Shown here: positions 26,101 to 38,100 of the stretch, piece after piece
How positions within the stretch are numbered: position 1 is the stretch's first letter
Layout: every line of letters begins with the position of its first letter
Source of the DNA: Taenia hydatigena
Lineage: Eukaryota > Platyhelminthes > Cestoda > Cyclophyllidea > Taeniidae
DNA: 64,000 nucleotides
Direction: 5' to 3'
Assembly: GCA_036345935.2 (NCBI GenBank)
Contig: JADWOT020000868.1
Coordinates: 1 to 64,000, forward strand
The notes under the pieces: model-generated
Seen by the model: the letters and a program-made list of their open reading frames with translations, nothing else
What the model was told of the DNA's origin: nothing
Databases searched by the model: none
Translations under genes and position numbers: made by a program

Positions 26101-26569
26101 GCACAGGCCACAAAATGCGCATATTGTCAGGTAGAAAGTAGCCATTTCATTTTATTAATGTGTTTGAATGTTATCCTATGCTATTCAATTAAGCTGTGGT
26201 GAGTTTTGGCATAGATGAATGGGGAGATGGGAATGTGAGTTAAAAAGGGCAACTACATCACCACGGCCATGTATGATCACTAAGTGTGACTACTCAGTGC
26301 TTGTGGAGGAGGGTGAGCTGTTATCAGTAAACTCATCTGTCATCAGTCATCAAATGACGAAGTAAGCTGCGTTCAAAGGCACGTTACTGAAGCACTTCTT
26401 ACTAAGTGATGCAAGTGCGTGAAAAGGACTTTTCGGTATACGTGAGAAGCTGATGTTAAACTAGTCACTATGCATGGTGAAGTATACGATCCGATGACAA
26501 AGATGATTCCGTTGCAACGGTTGTCATGTAACACATTTGCGTCCTTGGCACCCTGACAAACGCTTCAAG

Positions 26570-26591
26570 GCTAGCTAGCAAGCTAGCTAGC
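26570..26591. repeat. GCTAGCTAGC hairpin, right-arm mirror
   Basis: Mirror of 9,792..9,813, unchanged except that the 2-nt loop reads AA on this strand. Confidence 0.85.
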
Positions 26592-26675
26592 TCCTTACTG
26601 CCTCTGTTGATTTACCCATGCTACTGGGTAACCTTGATAACTGCAACGAGATGTGAGGGTCTGCATGGACTCAGT

Positions 26676-26697
26676 AAGCACCATTAATATGGTGCTT
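26676..26697. repeat. AAGCACCAT hairpin, right-arm mirror
   Basis: Mirror of 9,686..9,707; stem intact. Confidence 0.8.
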
Positions 26698-27705
26698 CGC
26701 ACTTATCTTAAGCATTGTGTCATTGTATGATACAGGTCAAAATAATAATTTTGGAGGGAAATGTCCTTGCCTTTTAAAATTAAGATAAACGTGCACAAAT
26801 CAACAGAAATGAATGCTTGAACAAAGCTATCGCTCTTCCTTGAAATGGCAATAAAACCGCTTTTACGCTATCCATGATGCAAATAAAGGCATGCTTTGGT
26901 AAAACTGTTGATTGACGCCCACACACAAGTGAAAGCTACACATCAGCCACATGTAATCATTACAATTAAATCCGCATAGCTAAATCTAGTTAAATGTTAG
27001 AAGACAGGCAAATGTGAATTAATGTGATCCAAGTTCAAATAATTTTTGCTCATGAAACTGAGACTGGAAGGTTTAAGCGATGAATGGGTCGGTCGCACAT
27101 GCGCTAACAGCAGAAAGCTCTTTCTCTACTTTACTGTCTTAATTTAAGCAGACACGACCTGTTGAGTTGCAATGAAAGTGGGAAGTAAGATACAAGGAAA
27201 GGTTGCATTACTTGGAGGAAAGTGGTGACCAGCTGATGCAAAGGTGCCACCGGCGCACAGCTGAATAATGGTACAGGCTACTACTGCGTCCAACTGTGGT
27301 AGCTGTAGATGACGGACGCCTACGCCATTGGCGACGCAAACTTTGCATGCGATGGTGGGAAAAGGTTGCAAGTAAATAGGTATGGAGAAGGTGATGCTGA
27401 GCATTTTAATAAGAAAAGGCTGCTATGACTTCTGTGGCACCGGTGGGTAGGGCTGCAAAGAAGGAGTTGCAAGTGAGGTGCCACAGATGGGCAAAGAGAT
27501 GAAGGGGGAGGAGGAAGGGAAGCTATGCCATCTGCGTCGACGGCGCAGTACGAGAGGAGGTAGCTACTATGCTACAGCTTTTATCCACTAGTAGCACAAA
27601 GCGATGCAAACATTTATACCAAGTGAAGTAAAAGTGTGACTAGGCATGATGACTTTTAAACAAAAGCTGATATTAATTAAAATTTCATTCAGAATTACAA
27701 AATAG

Positions 27706-27849
27706 CCATTGAAGTTGCTACTATTAAGTCTAACATTCCTGCAAGATTTCTATGTAGTCCAAATGACTGAATGTTTCGTTGCCTAAAATTACTCATAGAA
27801 TGCCCAAAGGAATTAAACATTGTCAATTTCTGTAGTGTCAAGCACTTTG
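27706..27849 (-). repeat. Dispersed repeat R3, right-arm copy 1
   Basis: Mirror of 8,534..8,677. Confidence 0.85.
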
Positions 27850-28217
27850 GAATGCTGCCTAATGTACTAACTCACGTTTACTAACCCCACTTTTGCAAGT
27901 AACACTCCTCGACCCCAAAGCAGACATTCGCAATATATGTGCGTGTTGGAGATTGAGAAAGAACAGCTAAGAACAGTTTTTCGAAATCAGCAACGAAGGC
28001 CAAAGCTTGTTTCGTTGACAAGTTACCAGCAACTCTTTGGTAAAGCGCGACGAACAGGAGAATGGAATCAAGTAGTCGCACAAAAGCAGCAACTAAGAAC
28101 GGTTCTGACCGTCTGCATGCAGAAATTTCTGCACCACATTGTTATAAATTAATTAGGTGGACAGTGCTTCCTGAGGAAGCACGAAAGAGGAGTGGGAGGA
28201 GCTTTGCCGTTAAAACA

Positions 28218-28388
28218 GAGGAACGGTGCCAACTTTGTGTAACATTCCTGAATGTCGAGGATGTGGATTAAAATAGCTTGGACGGCGATTGCGGACCTAC
28301 AGTCTGCTGCATCTTGGCTTTCATTGAAATACAAACAGCTGTGATTATGCTATCCACATTCTTAGTTAAACTAAGTCAACAAGAATTG
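28218..28388 (-). repeat. Dispersed repeat R2-like segment (right arm)
   Basis: Palindromic mirror of 7,995..8,165 within the homogenised core. Confidence 0.6.
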
Positions 28389-28667
28389 TGGCTTTCATTT
28401 ATTAATCAGAGGTATCCGTGCAATGCCATCCCATCCACAATAGATTGTAACTCACTGATCACTTGAGCGTCTCCACATCCTTTTTCGTATATGAATAGCT
28501 CCGATTGCAATTATTCCTTAGAGCGAGTAGAGTGAGAACGGGTAGTGAGCGCTCTTTATTGGTGATGATGCAATGAACAGAGTCGAGTGATGAGAGTTGT
28601 GTTGAAAAAGAGTACGCTCCTCCCTCGAAGGCTGATGACGACAATTCCATGACGCACAACGTGCTTT

Positions 28668-28789
28668 GCCGAACGCTTCGTGCACCTAAGCACTGACTCG
28701 ACTATCCAGCTCCAGCTTTCTAGGGCGTTAAGCCAGCCACATCGCAATTTTTACAATTCAGTGACAGTGCCATTGCCGGGAAGAGAATT
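28668..28789 (-). pseudogene. Decayed F-box family remnant (right arm)
   Basis: Mirror of 7,594..7,715. One visible substitution (near 28,689) changes a Pro codon to Leu in the downstream frame; everything else compared is the same. Same stop and frameshift, so it carries no additional information about function. Confidence 0.4.
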
Positions 28790-31705
28790 GCCTTGCCCAC
28801 CTTTTTTTTATTTACGTGGGCTAAACGGCTATAATGCAGTCAACTTAGGCTTAGCGGGTTCAACTCCATCTTCAGCATTAGCGCACACTGACAAGCGCTT
28901 ATCTATGCACAGCACAGCCTTTTAAAGGTATTTGGAGTTGATTTGGACCACCTGCCGGTAAGTTGTTGGGCGTACCACTTCAGCTATTTATTCATTCCAT
29001 CCCTCGCATCCAGCAAACACAGACAATTTCTTATCGGCACTGACTGCTTTACGAGCAGCTCTAAGGATATAAGTTGACCTCCTTCATTGGTTCTAAGCCT
29101 CCAAATGTAAAAGCAATACATTTTTGCAACAGCACTGTTACTTCGTCACCTGGTTACGCTTCCCACCATCTACCACCATTGGTCACCATCAGTGTGCATT
29201 GCCCTTAGTTATCCATCAGACTAATACATTCGAACAGTTTTGCTCACCTTCCACTGCCAGCAACATGACGAGCATTACATAGCAGAGAGGGACTACGTGT
29301 TTGATCCAGCCCAAAACAATGCTATTGTTCTGGTATCTCCCGCTTTGTGGCCGGGTGGTCATCCAATGCGATGGAAGTCATGCGCCATGATGACATACCC
29401 TGATTAAGCCACTTTGGACGGCCACGACCAAATCTGTTGTAAGGACTGCTCCTTTGTGTGCAATCACTGGATGCAATGGCATTAATGTGTCAACGCTTTC
29501 ACGAGGATTTACAATAGGTTTAGCGCTTGTCCCTCCTCCTTAGCCTTCGTTCTCATGCAACGAGAAGAGTGAGGTCATGAAGCCTTATTCACGCCCTGAC
29601 TGTCCTTCAAGACCTCAGCGATTGTAGGCTCTTCGCTTATTCATCATCTCGCAATTCCAGGAGAAGTGGAAAGAAGCGCACGATGCAACAAAACTCTTTT
29701 TAATTCATGAGATCATACCATAGGGTAAGGAGAAAAGGAAATGTGAAGAACGGACAAAGGAGGGCACTGGCTTCTAATTGCATAAAACTGACTTATATAA
29801 ACTAAGGACTTCGGGTTCTGGTCCTTCGTTACATCACTTCCCTCACACAATCCACTGGCAGGCAGGCAGTTTTGCCTTGCATCCCTCAAAACAAGCAGAG
29901 CGAGAGCAGGCAGCAAAAAATTTTGTTGGTGATTGAATTATCGAGGAAGATTGATGAAGATTGTGCTGGTCTAGAGAATACCCTTCCCCTTCGAAGGCAC
30001 ACGGCGACGATTCTGTGGCAAGAAGCGCGTTCGTCGAATGCTTCCTTTTGAATATTGAGAAAGAAACTCAGTCAGGCACACATATAACAGGCGTGCCAAC
30101 GCGACAAAACCGCTTCAGAATGATGCAGTGGTCAATCTGACAGCTTAAGTAAGTTCAGTTACGCGTGTGCCTGTGTCTCTGCCTACTCGCAACAGCACCA
30201 GTTCTACCCCCAGCGTGCATAATCCTCATTATTCCACCTCATTACCTTCGTCCCCAGTGATGGGGAATGACACCCACCCGCATTCGCTTACTCATCCAAG
30301 CGAAAAATGGCCAAACGAGGGAAGGTGAGCACCCAGTCTATTAAACACCTTTGCGATTATGTCGACACGCTACTGTTGACATTGCAGCAGCTTCAATCTT
30401 CATAGAAGCCACCTCTCAGCCAATGTGGGTCGAAATCGTTTACAAGTGACGTCTGCAATCATGGTGTGCCTCTTTCCTTTTTAGCATCAAATGGTGGCCT
30501 CATCACTAAGCAAGTGATGTCTGCACAGCTTGCCTACTTGTGACAGTTGTTCCATCCCAATTCATTTCAGATTACAAACTTGACCGTTTGCAGGACTTTC
30601 TTCCTAGAGGTGGTCGTCTTCCTTCTCCACAGAATGAGGGTTTTGAGTGTGATGCTACAGTCTACAGCATTATGAGCTCCCGTCGGAATGAAACCCGAAC
30701 AGCAGCCATCAGTTAATGAATTCAGCCATGAATTTGAGCAGTACATCATTTCTAAGGAGGACTCATGCGACGCATGCTGGGCATCAATGACTGGCAACTA
30801 ATCCACCTTACAGATGTTCACCTCATGCAATGGCATTGAGGATTTGCTTTGTAAAAGTAGTTGAGTCTGTTCTTCAGCCATGCTAATCGGAGCTTGGTCG
30901 ATTACAAAGCACTCTGACTGCCCACAAGGACGTAGAAGTACCACAGCGCATCATTCGTGGTCGTGAGCATGCATGCTTAGACTAAGCTGGGAAGGAAGCA
31001 TTCCCAAATATTTCATTTCCTCCTATAATCATTCAACACTGGTGTACGCTAGTTCTTCAGCCAACTTTTGTTTGACAGAATGGCAACCGCATGGGACACT
31101 TATCTAGTTAGTTTGGCATTTAAGTTGGAATAAATCCTCATTTCGAGTATGCATGCCACGACTACAGGGAAATCAACCCTTATACGCGTTTCTAATGCTA
31201 TGTCATGTAGAAATTTTGCATCGTAGTGCGTCACGTTGGTTCTTATAAATGAGCAACTACAAGGGCAAAAATGTCCTTTAACACAACCTAGCAATGAGAT
31301 CACGAAGTGCATGCATCACCCACCCATGTCGTGTACAATCATTCACAGACTTTCCTCAAAGGCAATTTTATTAAATCAGAGCAAAGTCGGTCAATTTGTC
31401 AATCGACTCTTGCCTTAGAATGCACTTTTAATCGGGTTCGCCGAGACCATCCACCCCACAAGTCCATATAAGTTGAGTAGCATTGACAGTTGTGTTGTTT
31501 GCATCTAGAAATGTAGACGTTGCCATTGCTAAGGGTGCCCGAAGCAGACTTTTCGCGTAGGTGAATGAATGACTTCGTTTAAGACACAAATCGCCGCAAC
31601 CAGCAGTGCGAAGTAAGGAAGTCACGAAGTCGAGAAGAGCAGGTACAGGGTAGCAAACTGCAGTTAATGTTGTTGTTATTATAAACAAAATGGTGCGGGC
31701 GACTC

Positions 31706-31790
31706 CCGGCGATAATTCAGTTGGTAGAGCGGTGGACTGTAGATGCCAGCAGCGGTCCATAGGTCGGTGGTTCAAATCCGCCTCGCCGGA
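31706..31790 (+). tRNA. tRNA-Tyr (GTA) with 12-nt intron, mirror copy
   Basis: Palindromic counterpart of the copy at 4,593..4,677, with the same intron, the same D-stem weakness and no nearby TTTT terminator (the next 80 bases lack one). The bases just outside the gene extend the acceptor stem: after one bulged C, ACTC upstream pairs with the discriminator plus following GAGT-type bases, adding four pairs. Whether this helps or blocks end processing is unknown. Confidence 0.85.
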
Positions 31791-32567
31791 GTCCCATGTC
31801 CTCGTGTTGCCTTGCTCTCCTTTGCTGGTTTGCCCCGGAGCTTGTATCTTTGCTCGGGTTCCCTCTAGCAGACGGGTGTTGTTATGTCTCCCATGACGAG
31901 TCTAAGATCTGCATAAAACTCAGGTATAACGCCCCTTTCCTCACGTGCAATCCAATACCATCATTGCCATGTAAAATTATGCCTTAGCAATATCGGGCAA
32001 TGCCGACGTCTGCACAATCAGGCTTCTAACGAGAATTCTTACACTTCTTCACGCGTTTAACCTTGTGTCAGGTACAGCCCAAACCTTCCACTCTTGTGCT
32101 GAAAGATGAATTAATGCTATCGACTCCCGTTATCTGATACCAATCACGCATAGGATAAGGAATTGGGCGTCACATACATGTAACACCAATAGTTAATGTG
32201 TCAATGTGGAGTGGACGCGTTAACTACGCATGCGTATCCCTCCCCCCACGCTTTCGGCCGATTTGAGCATGTCTTCCCATTTCTTGTCATGCAGATCTGT
32301 CAAATTCTAAGCAGATCTATTTTTACTTTGTTGATCTGTAGGTGTAATGCAACCGTCAGATTTTCAATAGCGCCTAATTTCATACTTAAATTGTTCACAA
32401 TTCCTGTATTTTTAGAACCATGTTACTAAAATCATATCAGTAGAACAGTCGGTTTTCAAACACTTTAGCGACATCAGTTCACCATCAGTTCATGGTCGCT
32501 AGTTCCAGCCAATCTTGATGTAAGTGTTGCTAACAAACTGACCTCTATAATAAATTGCAAAGTGTGA

Positions 32568-32895
32568 ATGATTTGCAGAGCTTGGGTGATGCTTGATGAG
32601 GATGGTGAGTAAATGGCATAATGACTTCTACATGTCATTTTTCTATTTGACTTCTAGAAGGTAGGAGAGGCTCACAAACGAATTCCAACAAACCATGCAG
32701 TTATTTGGTAATTGGGCTTCAAATGATAAAGCAAATTGAGGACAGCGTCATCGTTTGCTTAAACAAAGCCTTCATCATGTTTGTAAGCAGATGAATGGAC
32801 GATGATGAGGAAGATTTTACCATTAGGGCTTTTTGACTTCCAAGTCTCCAGGTAACCTCCCCCACCATGCTCGATGGTATCAGAAATGTGGTGAT
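32568..32895 (-). repeat. Dispersed repeat R1, mirror of copy a
   Basis: Exact palindromic counterpart of 3,488..3,815, inside the homogenised core. It is oriented opposite to the R1 copy at 34,545..34,842 in the same arm. Confidence 0.8.
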
Positions 32896-34544
32896 CGATG
32901 AAAAGCCTCCATAAAAACTGTACTCACAGACCATCGTAGTACAACTGATTGAGTGCGTTATTCATTGGCAATGCTAAGGGTTCTTACTGTTAACGAGTTC
33001 CCATTTGGGCAATTCGTTTCAATTCCAGTAGGTGAGAGGTAATTATCGGCTCCTAACATGCGCTGAGTTGCCTGTAGTCGGTGACGCGGTGCGGCGTTGG
33101 AGAATCTGCAACAGACTCTACGCATTTACACTTGCGTGGTAGTCCAGACGTGGGCTAAGTAAATCCGAAAATGTAGCCCTCTAGGCTTGTGGCTGCTGGG
33201 TGTCTGAGTAGTGGCCAAGCGTATCGCTTTTGCCTGTGACGCCTAACACGAGTTCCTACTAATCTAAACAGTCATTAATCATAAGGTCATTTTACTGGTG
33301 AATTAAAGGGCGATTTGATTAAAATAACGTTGTTACTCGTTGGAGGTGCCACACCACCTGGATGACTGTTTCCCGAGGAGAAAGTGATGAGCATACGACA
33401 GGACATTTTAAATTCGTTTTCGAAAACACAAAACTAGATGCTCTTCTGCTTCTTCACACCCCCGGCAGCACCTAGTTTCTTCATGGACAGCGTGGTCAAG
33501 TCATCTCGCTACCGTCCGGAAAAGTTCCGACGCATGTTCTTGCCTTCCACTGATAGAAATCACGAAATTGTTGGGTCAGTGGACATAAAGTCACCAGAAA
33601 ATAAGTAAAAAAGGAAGTTGGTGCAGTTATTTGTGGTCCGTGACATGGTATTAGGAGCAGTGGACGGAAAACTCCTGTAGCCTTCGATCCGAAAATGCCT
33701 TTATCCCAGCCGCCTCAACTCACGACTCGAATACTCGCTGGTGGATAGGGTGAACAGCAAAGAGAGGAAATATTCTTATCATTTGCAGTCGACTTCGTGC
33801 ATAGGCTGCTAAATGGTCTTCACAAACCATCAAATATGATTCGCCGTCTAATCGGGAATCCACGACAGATGCTCAATGCAATGGGCACTAGTGCAGTGTG
33901 GACCACCCCAAGACAACGCTACAAGGCTCTCGGAAATGGTTGCTTTGCTGCTAAGAACATCGAAGGAGACTACAGAAGCCGATGAACCTGTACGCATAAA
34001 TCAGCGGCTTGCTTGATGACAATGATGCGTTAACTAGAGTCCTTTTCACTTCGAATCAGGCGTTGACAAGTTGTGCTCGGTTAGATTTAAGTGTGGTGAA
34101 ATGCTAGTTATCTAAATTATATGTTTACACAAGTACACTCTTCTATCTAGACAGTTTTTGTCCGTCAACTTGGAGTCATGAAGTTACAATGTGTTAGGCG
34201 TGATCGGCGGACCAGAGTCCAGACAAATACGTTGCCCTCATCTACCGCTTGTTGAGAGTGTTGACGGCAGAGGAGGAGTAGAGAACTGTGTAATTACTTT
34301 GTTTAGTCACCATCCTAATCAATTAGCATCATGATTTTGAAATATTCATTTCATTTGCCATTGCACTTTGCTGCGATGGCACGACGTAATTTGTGAGAAC
34401 TCGTCAAATGCACATGTGGACATTCATAATCACGTCTTATGAATCAGTAGCTTGTGTTAGTCAGTTCAACCGTTTGCTTTTGACTTCGTCCTCCAGTTGA
34501 ATTCCCAGATCAAACGACAAGGACGGGGAGTATCCCATGCAAAT

Positions 34545-34842
34545 GCGGGAGACACCTTATTTCTGTTACTATCGAGCCTGGTGGAGAGATTACTTGGAGG
34601 CTTTGAATTCAAAGAGCTCTTCTGATAAAATCAGCCTAATTTCCGTCTACGTATCTGCTTACAAACATGTTGGTGACTTAGTTCAAGCATTGTTTTATCA
34701 CTAAATGTGGGACTTTTTCCTGATTCTCTCATCCCTTCTAAAATTCAAATAAAGAAATGACATGCAGAAGTCATTTTAACATCTACTTATCATCTTCCTT
34801 AGGCGGCACCCAAAATTTGCAAATCAGTGGCATTTTGCATTT
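34545..34842 (+). repeat. Dispersed repeat R1, copy b
   Basis: Counterpart of 1,443..1,690 in the diverged outer shoulder. It keeps a 5' part (from about 34,545, with CGAGCCTGGTGGAGAG) that the left-arm copy has lost to R2, so it is the more complete outer copy. It aligns with 3,500..3,830 in direct orientation. Confidence 0.75.
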
Positions 34843-36383
34843 GGAACAACACGTGTTCTCTGGTGTTTAAACGACAGGTTCCCTTCAGACGGTCGATTCC
34901 AACCTAATGCGTGGAGACCACAAACCGAACTCTAGCGAATGCGGTGGTAGACAATGTGGACTCGACAACAGCAAGGGATCTGCAGGCACATCGTCAAGTC
35001 GTAGGATCAACGTTAGCAATATCGGACAACCCGAAACAGATTAGTGGATAGCTTTTAAGTTATTTGGTGAATTAGGCGGGATGGCCGTAAGTGGGATTGC
35101 CTCCGAAGGCAATCAGATCAACCAACTTCTACAACCTCTTGCCACAATGTTGCCTTTTTCGTGTACATCTGCTTGAATGCATCTCGACAACTAAAAATGC
35201 TGTTTTAAGAGCGTCCTGACTGTGACACAGGATCAGGTCCTTAAGGCGACAAGGACAATGACGACGACGAGGACGACAAATAGGACAAGTAATTCTCATA
35301 ATTAACAGAATTAGCTATTTTCACATCAGAGCTATGAGAGAATTCTACCAGTTTCGCCTATAACATTCACCCCTGCTTTCTTAGAATCGGAGGAATCATT
35401 AGACAGGTCAAAAGTCATCCAAGGAAAAATTAAACAAGAATTTATGAAGGGGCCAATCACTTGTCTTGATTAAATTTCAATGCCTCTCCTAAAAACGAAA
35501 AACACCAAACAGACTGTCTGTGCTTTAAACAGTGATGGATTAACGGACCGTCTTCCTCCACTTAATTGCAGAAGGATTTCATTTAGTTCTCTGCAATCCA
35601 ACTCGCTTCACCAACTTTTTCCAAATTGGCGAACTATTTTGAAATGAATGGTCAGGTGGACAGAAGGACGGATATGGAATAGATGGATGGGGAATGATTG
35701 CATTGGATGCGATTAAGTCGACAGACTTAGCTCAGATTCATCGCCAACGTGGCACATGATAGGCTCATTTGTGGTACCGAGAGTTCACTGTGATCGCCCT
35801 ACAAAAGGGCACTTCTCACAGTTCAAACGCTGATTCACCCACCTCACTATCTCTCAATTTGAGCAACCATTAGCCACTCACACTCTCTTTGCCAAGCATC
35901 ATCCGTTTATCAGCAGATCTGCTGCATCTCATTTCGGTCCGCAACGAAACTCGCCCTTTAGTAAAGGCGATCTACAAACGACAATAAAGGGAAGCATTTA
36001 GTCTGTTGAAGCAAACATCGCGATCAAGTTTGAATCATAGCGATGATTCCACGAATTAAGGGTTGAATAAGCCACGTCCTAAAAGTGAATATCACTAAAT
36101 GCTACGCAGCATTGCACCCACAACACACCTGCTAGCGATGATTAATGTGGCAGCAATACTACCAGTTGAGGGCCACCGTAAACGGCAGCCTTCTTGATCT
36201 AGAGTTAAGATAGATGCTACTTGCTAATCATCCAACTTCTAACTCAAGGCTGCAGGCGCACAAAAAATGTCGAAAAGAGGAAAAGTTTTATGATAATGAT
36301 TATTATCACGGACACGGGTATGGATAATTAAGGAAAGGATGGATTAGAAAGAAGGTAAAGGAGGATGAGAAAGGTTGACTTAC

Positions 36384-36602
36384 CTCGATTTCCTGATCTA
36401 GATTTGAACTGCTTTAGCATGAATCGGAAGGGTGAGATAAAATTGCGTCTGGCCGTGATAGGACTGAATTGGCAAAGAGGGGACAGATGAAGCCGTGGTT
36501 CGTGGATCGACAAGTTCACCACCAACTCATTGTGGCATGTGAAGCATAAACCTCTGTCTAAGCGATGGCAAGATAAACCAAAATTAGTCACCTCAAGTAG
36601 CC
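36384..36602 (-). CDS. Candidate internal exon, phase 1-1, unknown protein
   Basis: Just outside the palindrome on the minus strand: an acceptor TATCACACTGTAG preceded at a distance by a strong pyrimidine tract, then 219 nt open in one frame, then the donor ATCGAG followed by GTAAGTC. The exon is divisible by three and starts and ends in the same phase, as module exons of extracellular proteins often do. The 73 residues contain three Cys near the middle (within LSCHRLDRGLCFTCHNE) and one further on. I recognise no domain. Neighbouring exons were not identified, so it may be spurious. Confidence 0.3.
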
Positions 36603-36706
36603 CTACAGTGTGATAGCGGAGAGGCGAAAGGGATCTAGACGAGGAAGCAGTACCAGTTGGGTGGTGTTCAAGTGTGCCCACTTTTGTCCGTCACGTAACC
36701 AACCGT

Positions 36707-36787
36707 TGAGAGAAAGAAAGGAATGAGGGTGGGAACATAAAAGGAGGAGGAGAAGGGAGAACCAAAGGAAGAAGAAGAGGAGAAAGG
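36707..36787. repeat. Polypurine tract (GGA/GAA-rich)
   Basis: About 80 bases that are nearly all A and G on the plus strand (for example GGAGGAGGAGAAGGGAGAA, GGAAGAAGAAGAGGAG). On the minus strand it is a pyrimidine tract upstream of the candidate exon at 36,384..36,602. Confidence 0.75.
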
Positions 36788-37424
36788 TGTGCGTGGATGC
36801 AAGGAGTTTAAATTTGGCTCCCTCCTCGAATCCCCATCTGTTTATGGACTCCAAATTCCGAAGGCAAATAAGCTGCTGACGAGATAACTACAACTCTCCC
36901 CAGCCACTAAAGTATAGTAGACTTAAGCTCTCCTATTTTCTGTGGGCACCGTCGTCTCCAGTGAGGCGAAATCTTGGCCCTTGTCCCATAAGAGCAACAG
37001 AAGCATTGACACCATCCTATAATAAACAGACGTAAGACAAGTCTTGTTCTTTACTTCTTTATTATCATCTACAAATAAGCTACCTTTTTCTTTAATCTGA
37101 ATATTTTAAAACACGGAGTATTTATATTAAACATGGTCATTTCGAGTGCAAGCGCTGACAGTGACAGCGCTGACAATCACAAACTCTCCTCTTTCGGTGT
37201 AATTGTGTAAAACACCAAATTATTATGGTAAATGCTGTTATCATGCGCACAAACACCGGTAGGACTGGGTCGCAGGCACAGCATAGAAAGCATTGAAGCA
37301 CGATTATAAGGCCGAGTGTAAGCACGAGCCCGTGTTCTACTCCGACTCGGTGATTTCAATTACGCCTGATGCGCATTAACGTTTAAACGTGACTCTCAAC
37401 ATGCAATCACCGACAATTTATCAG

Positions 37425-37432
37425 TGTTTAAG
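37425..37432 (+). promoter_or_regulatory. TATA-like box of F-box copy at 37.5 kb
   Basis: TGTTTAAG followed by CCCCAGCACCC, about 33 bp before an ATG at 37,465. It is a weakened version of the family promoter TATTTAAGCCTCG. Confidence 0.4.
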
Positions 37433-37464
37433 CCCCAGCACCCAAGCCATTCAGTCATTCTACG

Positions 37465-38100
37465 ATGGCGCCTTTAAAAATAGTATTTTTTCAGTGGTTC
37501 TTATTTACTTTGCCTTTCTCCTTAACCTATGCCATTCTTCGTTCATTGCTTCTGTTGTCTTTCCACTATCGTCATTCCCTTATTCCGATTCCAGGTCACT
37601 AGAGATGCCTTGCTTCTAAATCACTTTGAAAAGAACACAAAATCACAAAGCTTTTAGCTGAATTAACACTGCATGCATGTAGGTTTTTAGATGTGGAGGA
37701 TTTAGTGGATGCCTGCAACATTATTTCTCGATGGTGATGAATGTTTCATATCAGCGATCCTAACAAGCAATGTTTTGACACATCAGCTACGGGGAGTGTC
37801 TCAATTAGCACCAACTGCTTACTGAGACCCAAATGCTGCTGCTAGAATTGGCTAAAGCAAATAGTATTCTTCCAGTGGTATTCATCTCAGTCTGCTCGGT
37901 CCTCTCTTCGGCAGATCATCAGTTACTACTTCATGTTTAATCCTCACCCACTTTATTTTGCTGCATTACAGATTTACTAAAGTGCTATCAGTGTGGTAAA
38001 TCGATTCAACATTATTTCTACTACTAGAGAAGGTTGGAGAATTTGCTACAATGCACCTCTGATAGAGGGCGAATTGTGGAAGGGTAATTGATGACCTGGT
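37465..38100 (+). pseudogene. F-box family pseudogene at 37.5 kb
   Basis: At 37,651..37,734 the frame reads LLAELTLHACRFLDVEDLV followed by DACNIISRW and two stop codons, a clear relative of LLPELALRICRFLDEDDLV at 46.4 kb. A candidate first exon with ATG at 37,465 opens a 47-codon hydrophobic frame. Unlike other copies, no GT donor follows the ATG directly. No C-terminal core was found downstream. The region at about 38,400..38,650 is related to 42,410..42,640, downstream of the next copy, indicating an old tandem duplication of this unit. Confidence 0.7.

Larger units (their letters stand above)
19045..36291 (-). repeat. Right arm of giant inverted repeat
   Basis: Reverse complement of 1..17,338. 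The near-identical core is about 19,207..33,777; the inner shoulder (19,045..19,206) and outer shoulder (33,778..36,291) are clearly more diverged. The outer shoulder differs from the left one by a replaced block: 34,430..34,600 has no counterpart at 1,700..1,940, where the left arm carries repeat R2 instead. After 36,291 the sequence (around ATAATGATTATTATC) matches nothing in the left arm, so this is the outer edge of the palindrome visible in the window. Confidence 0.96.

Noticed and set aside
1..36291. Palindrome as a fold-back or missed-adapter assembly artefact
   Set aside because: Such artefacts give identical arms and little or no spacer. Here there is a 1.7-kb unique spacer, diverged shoulders, and a segment replaced in only one arm. 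Long-read confirmation is still needed.
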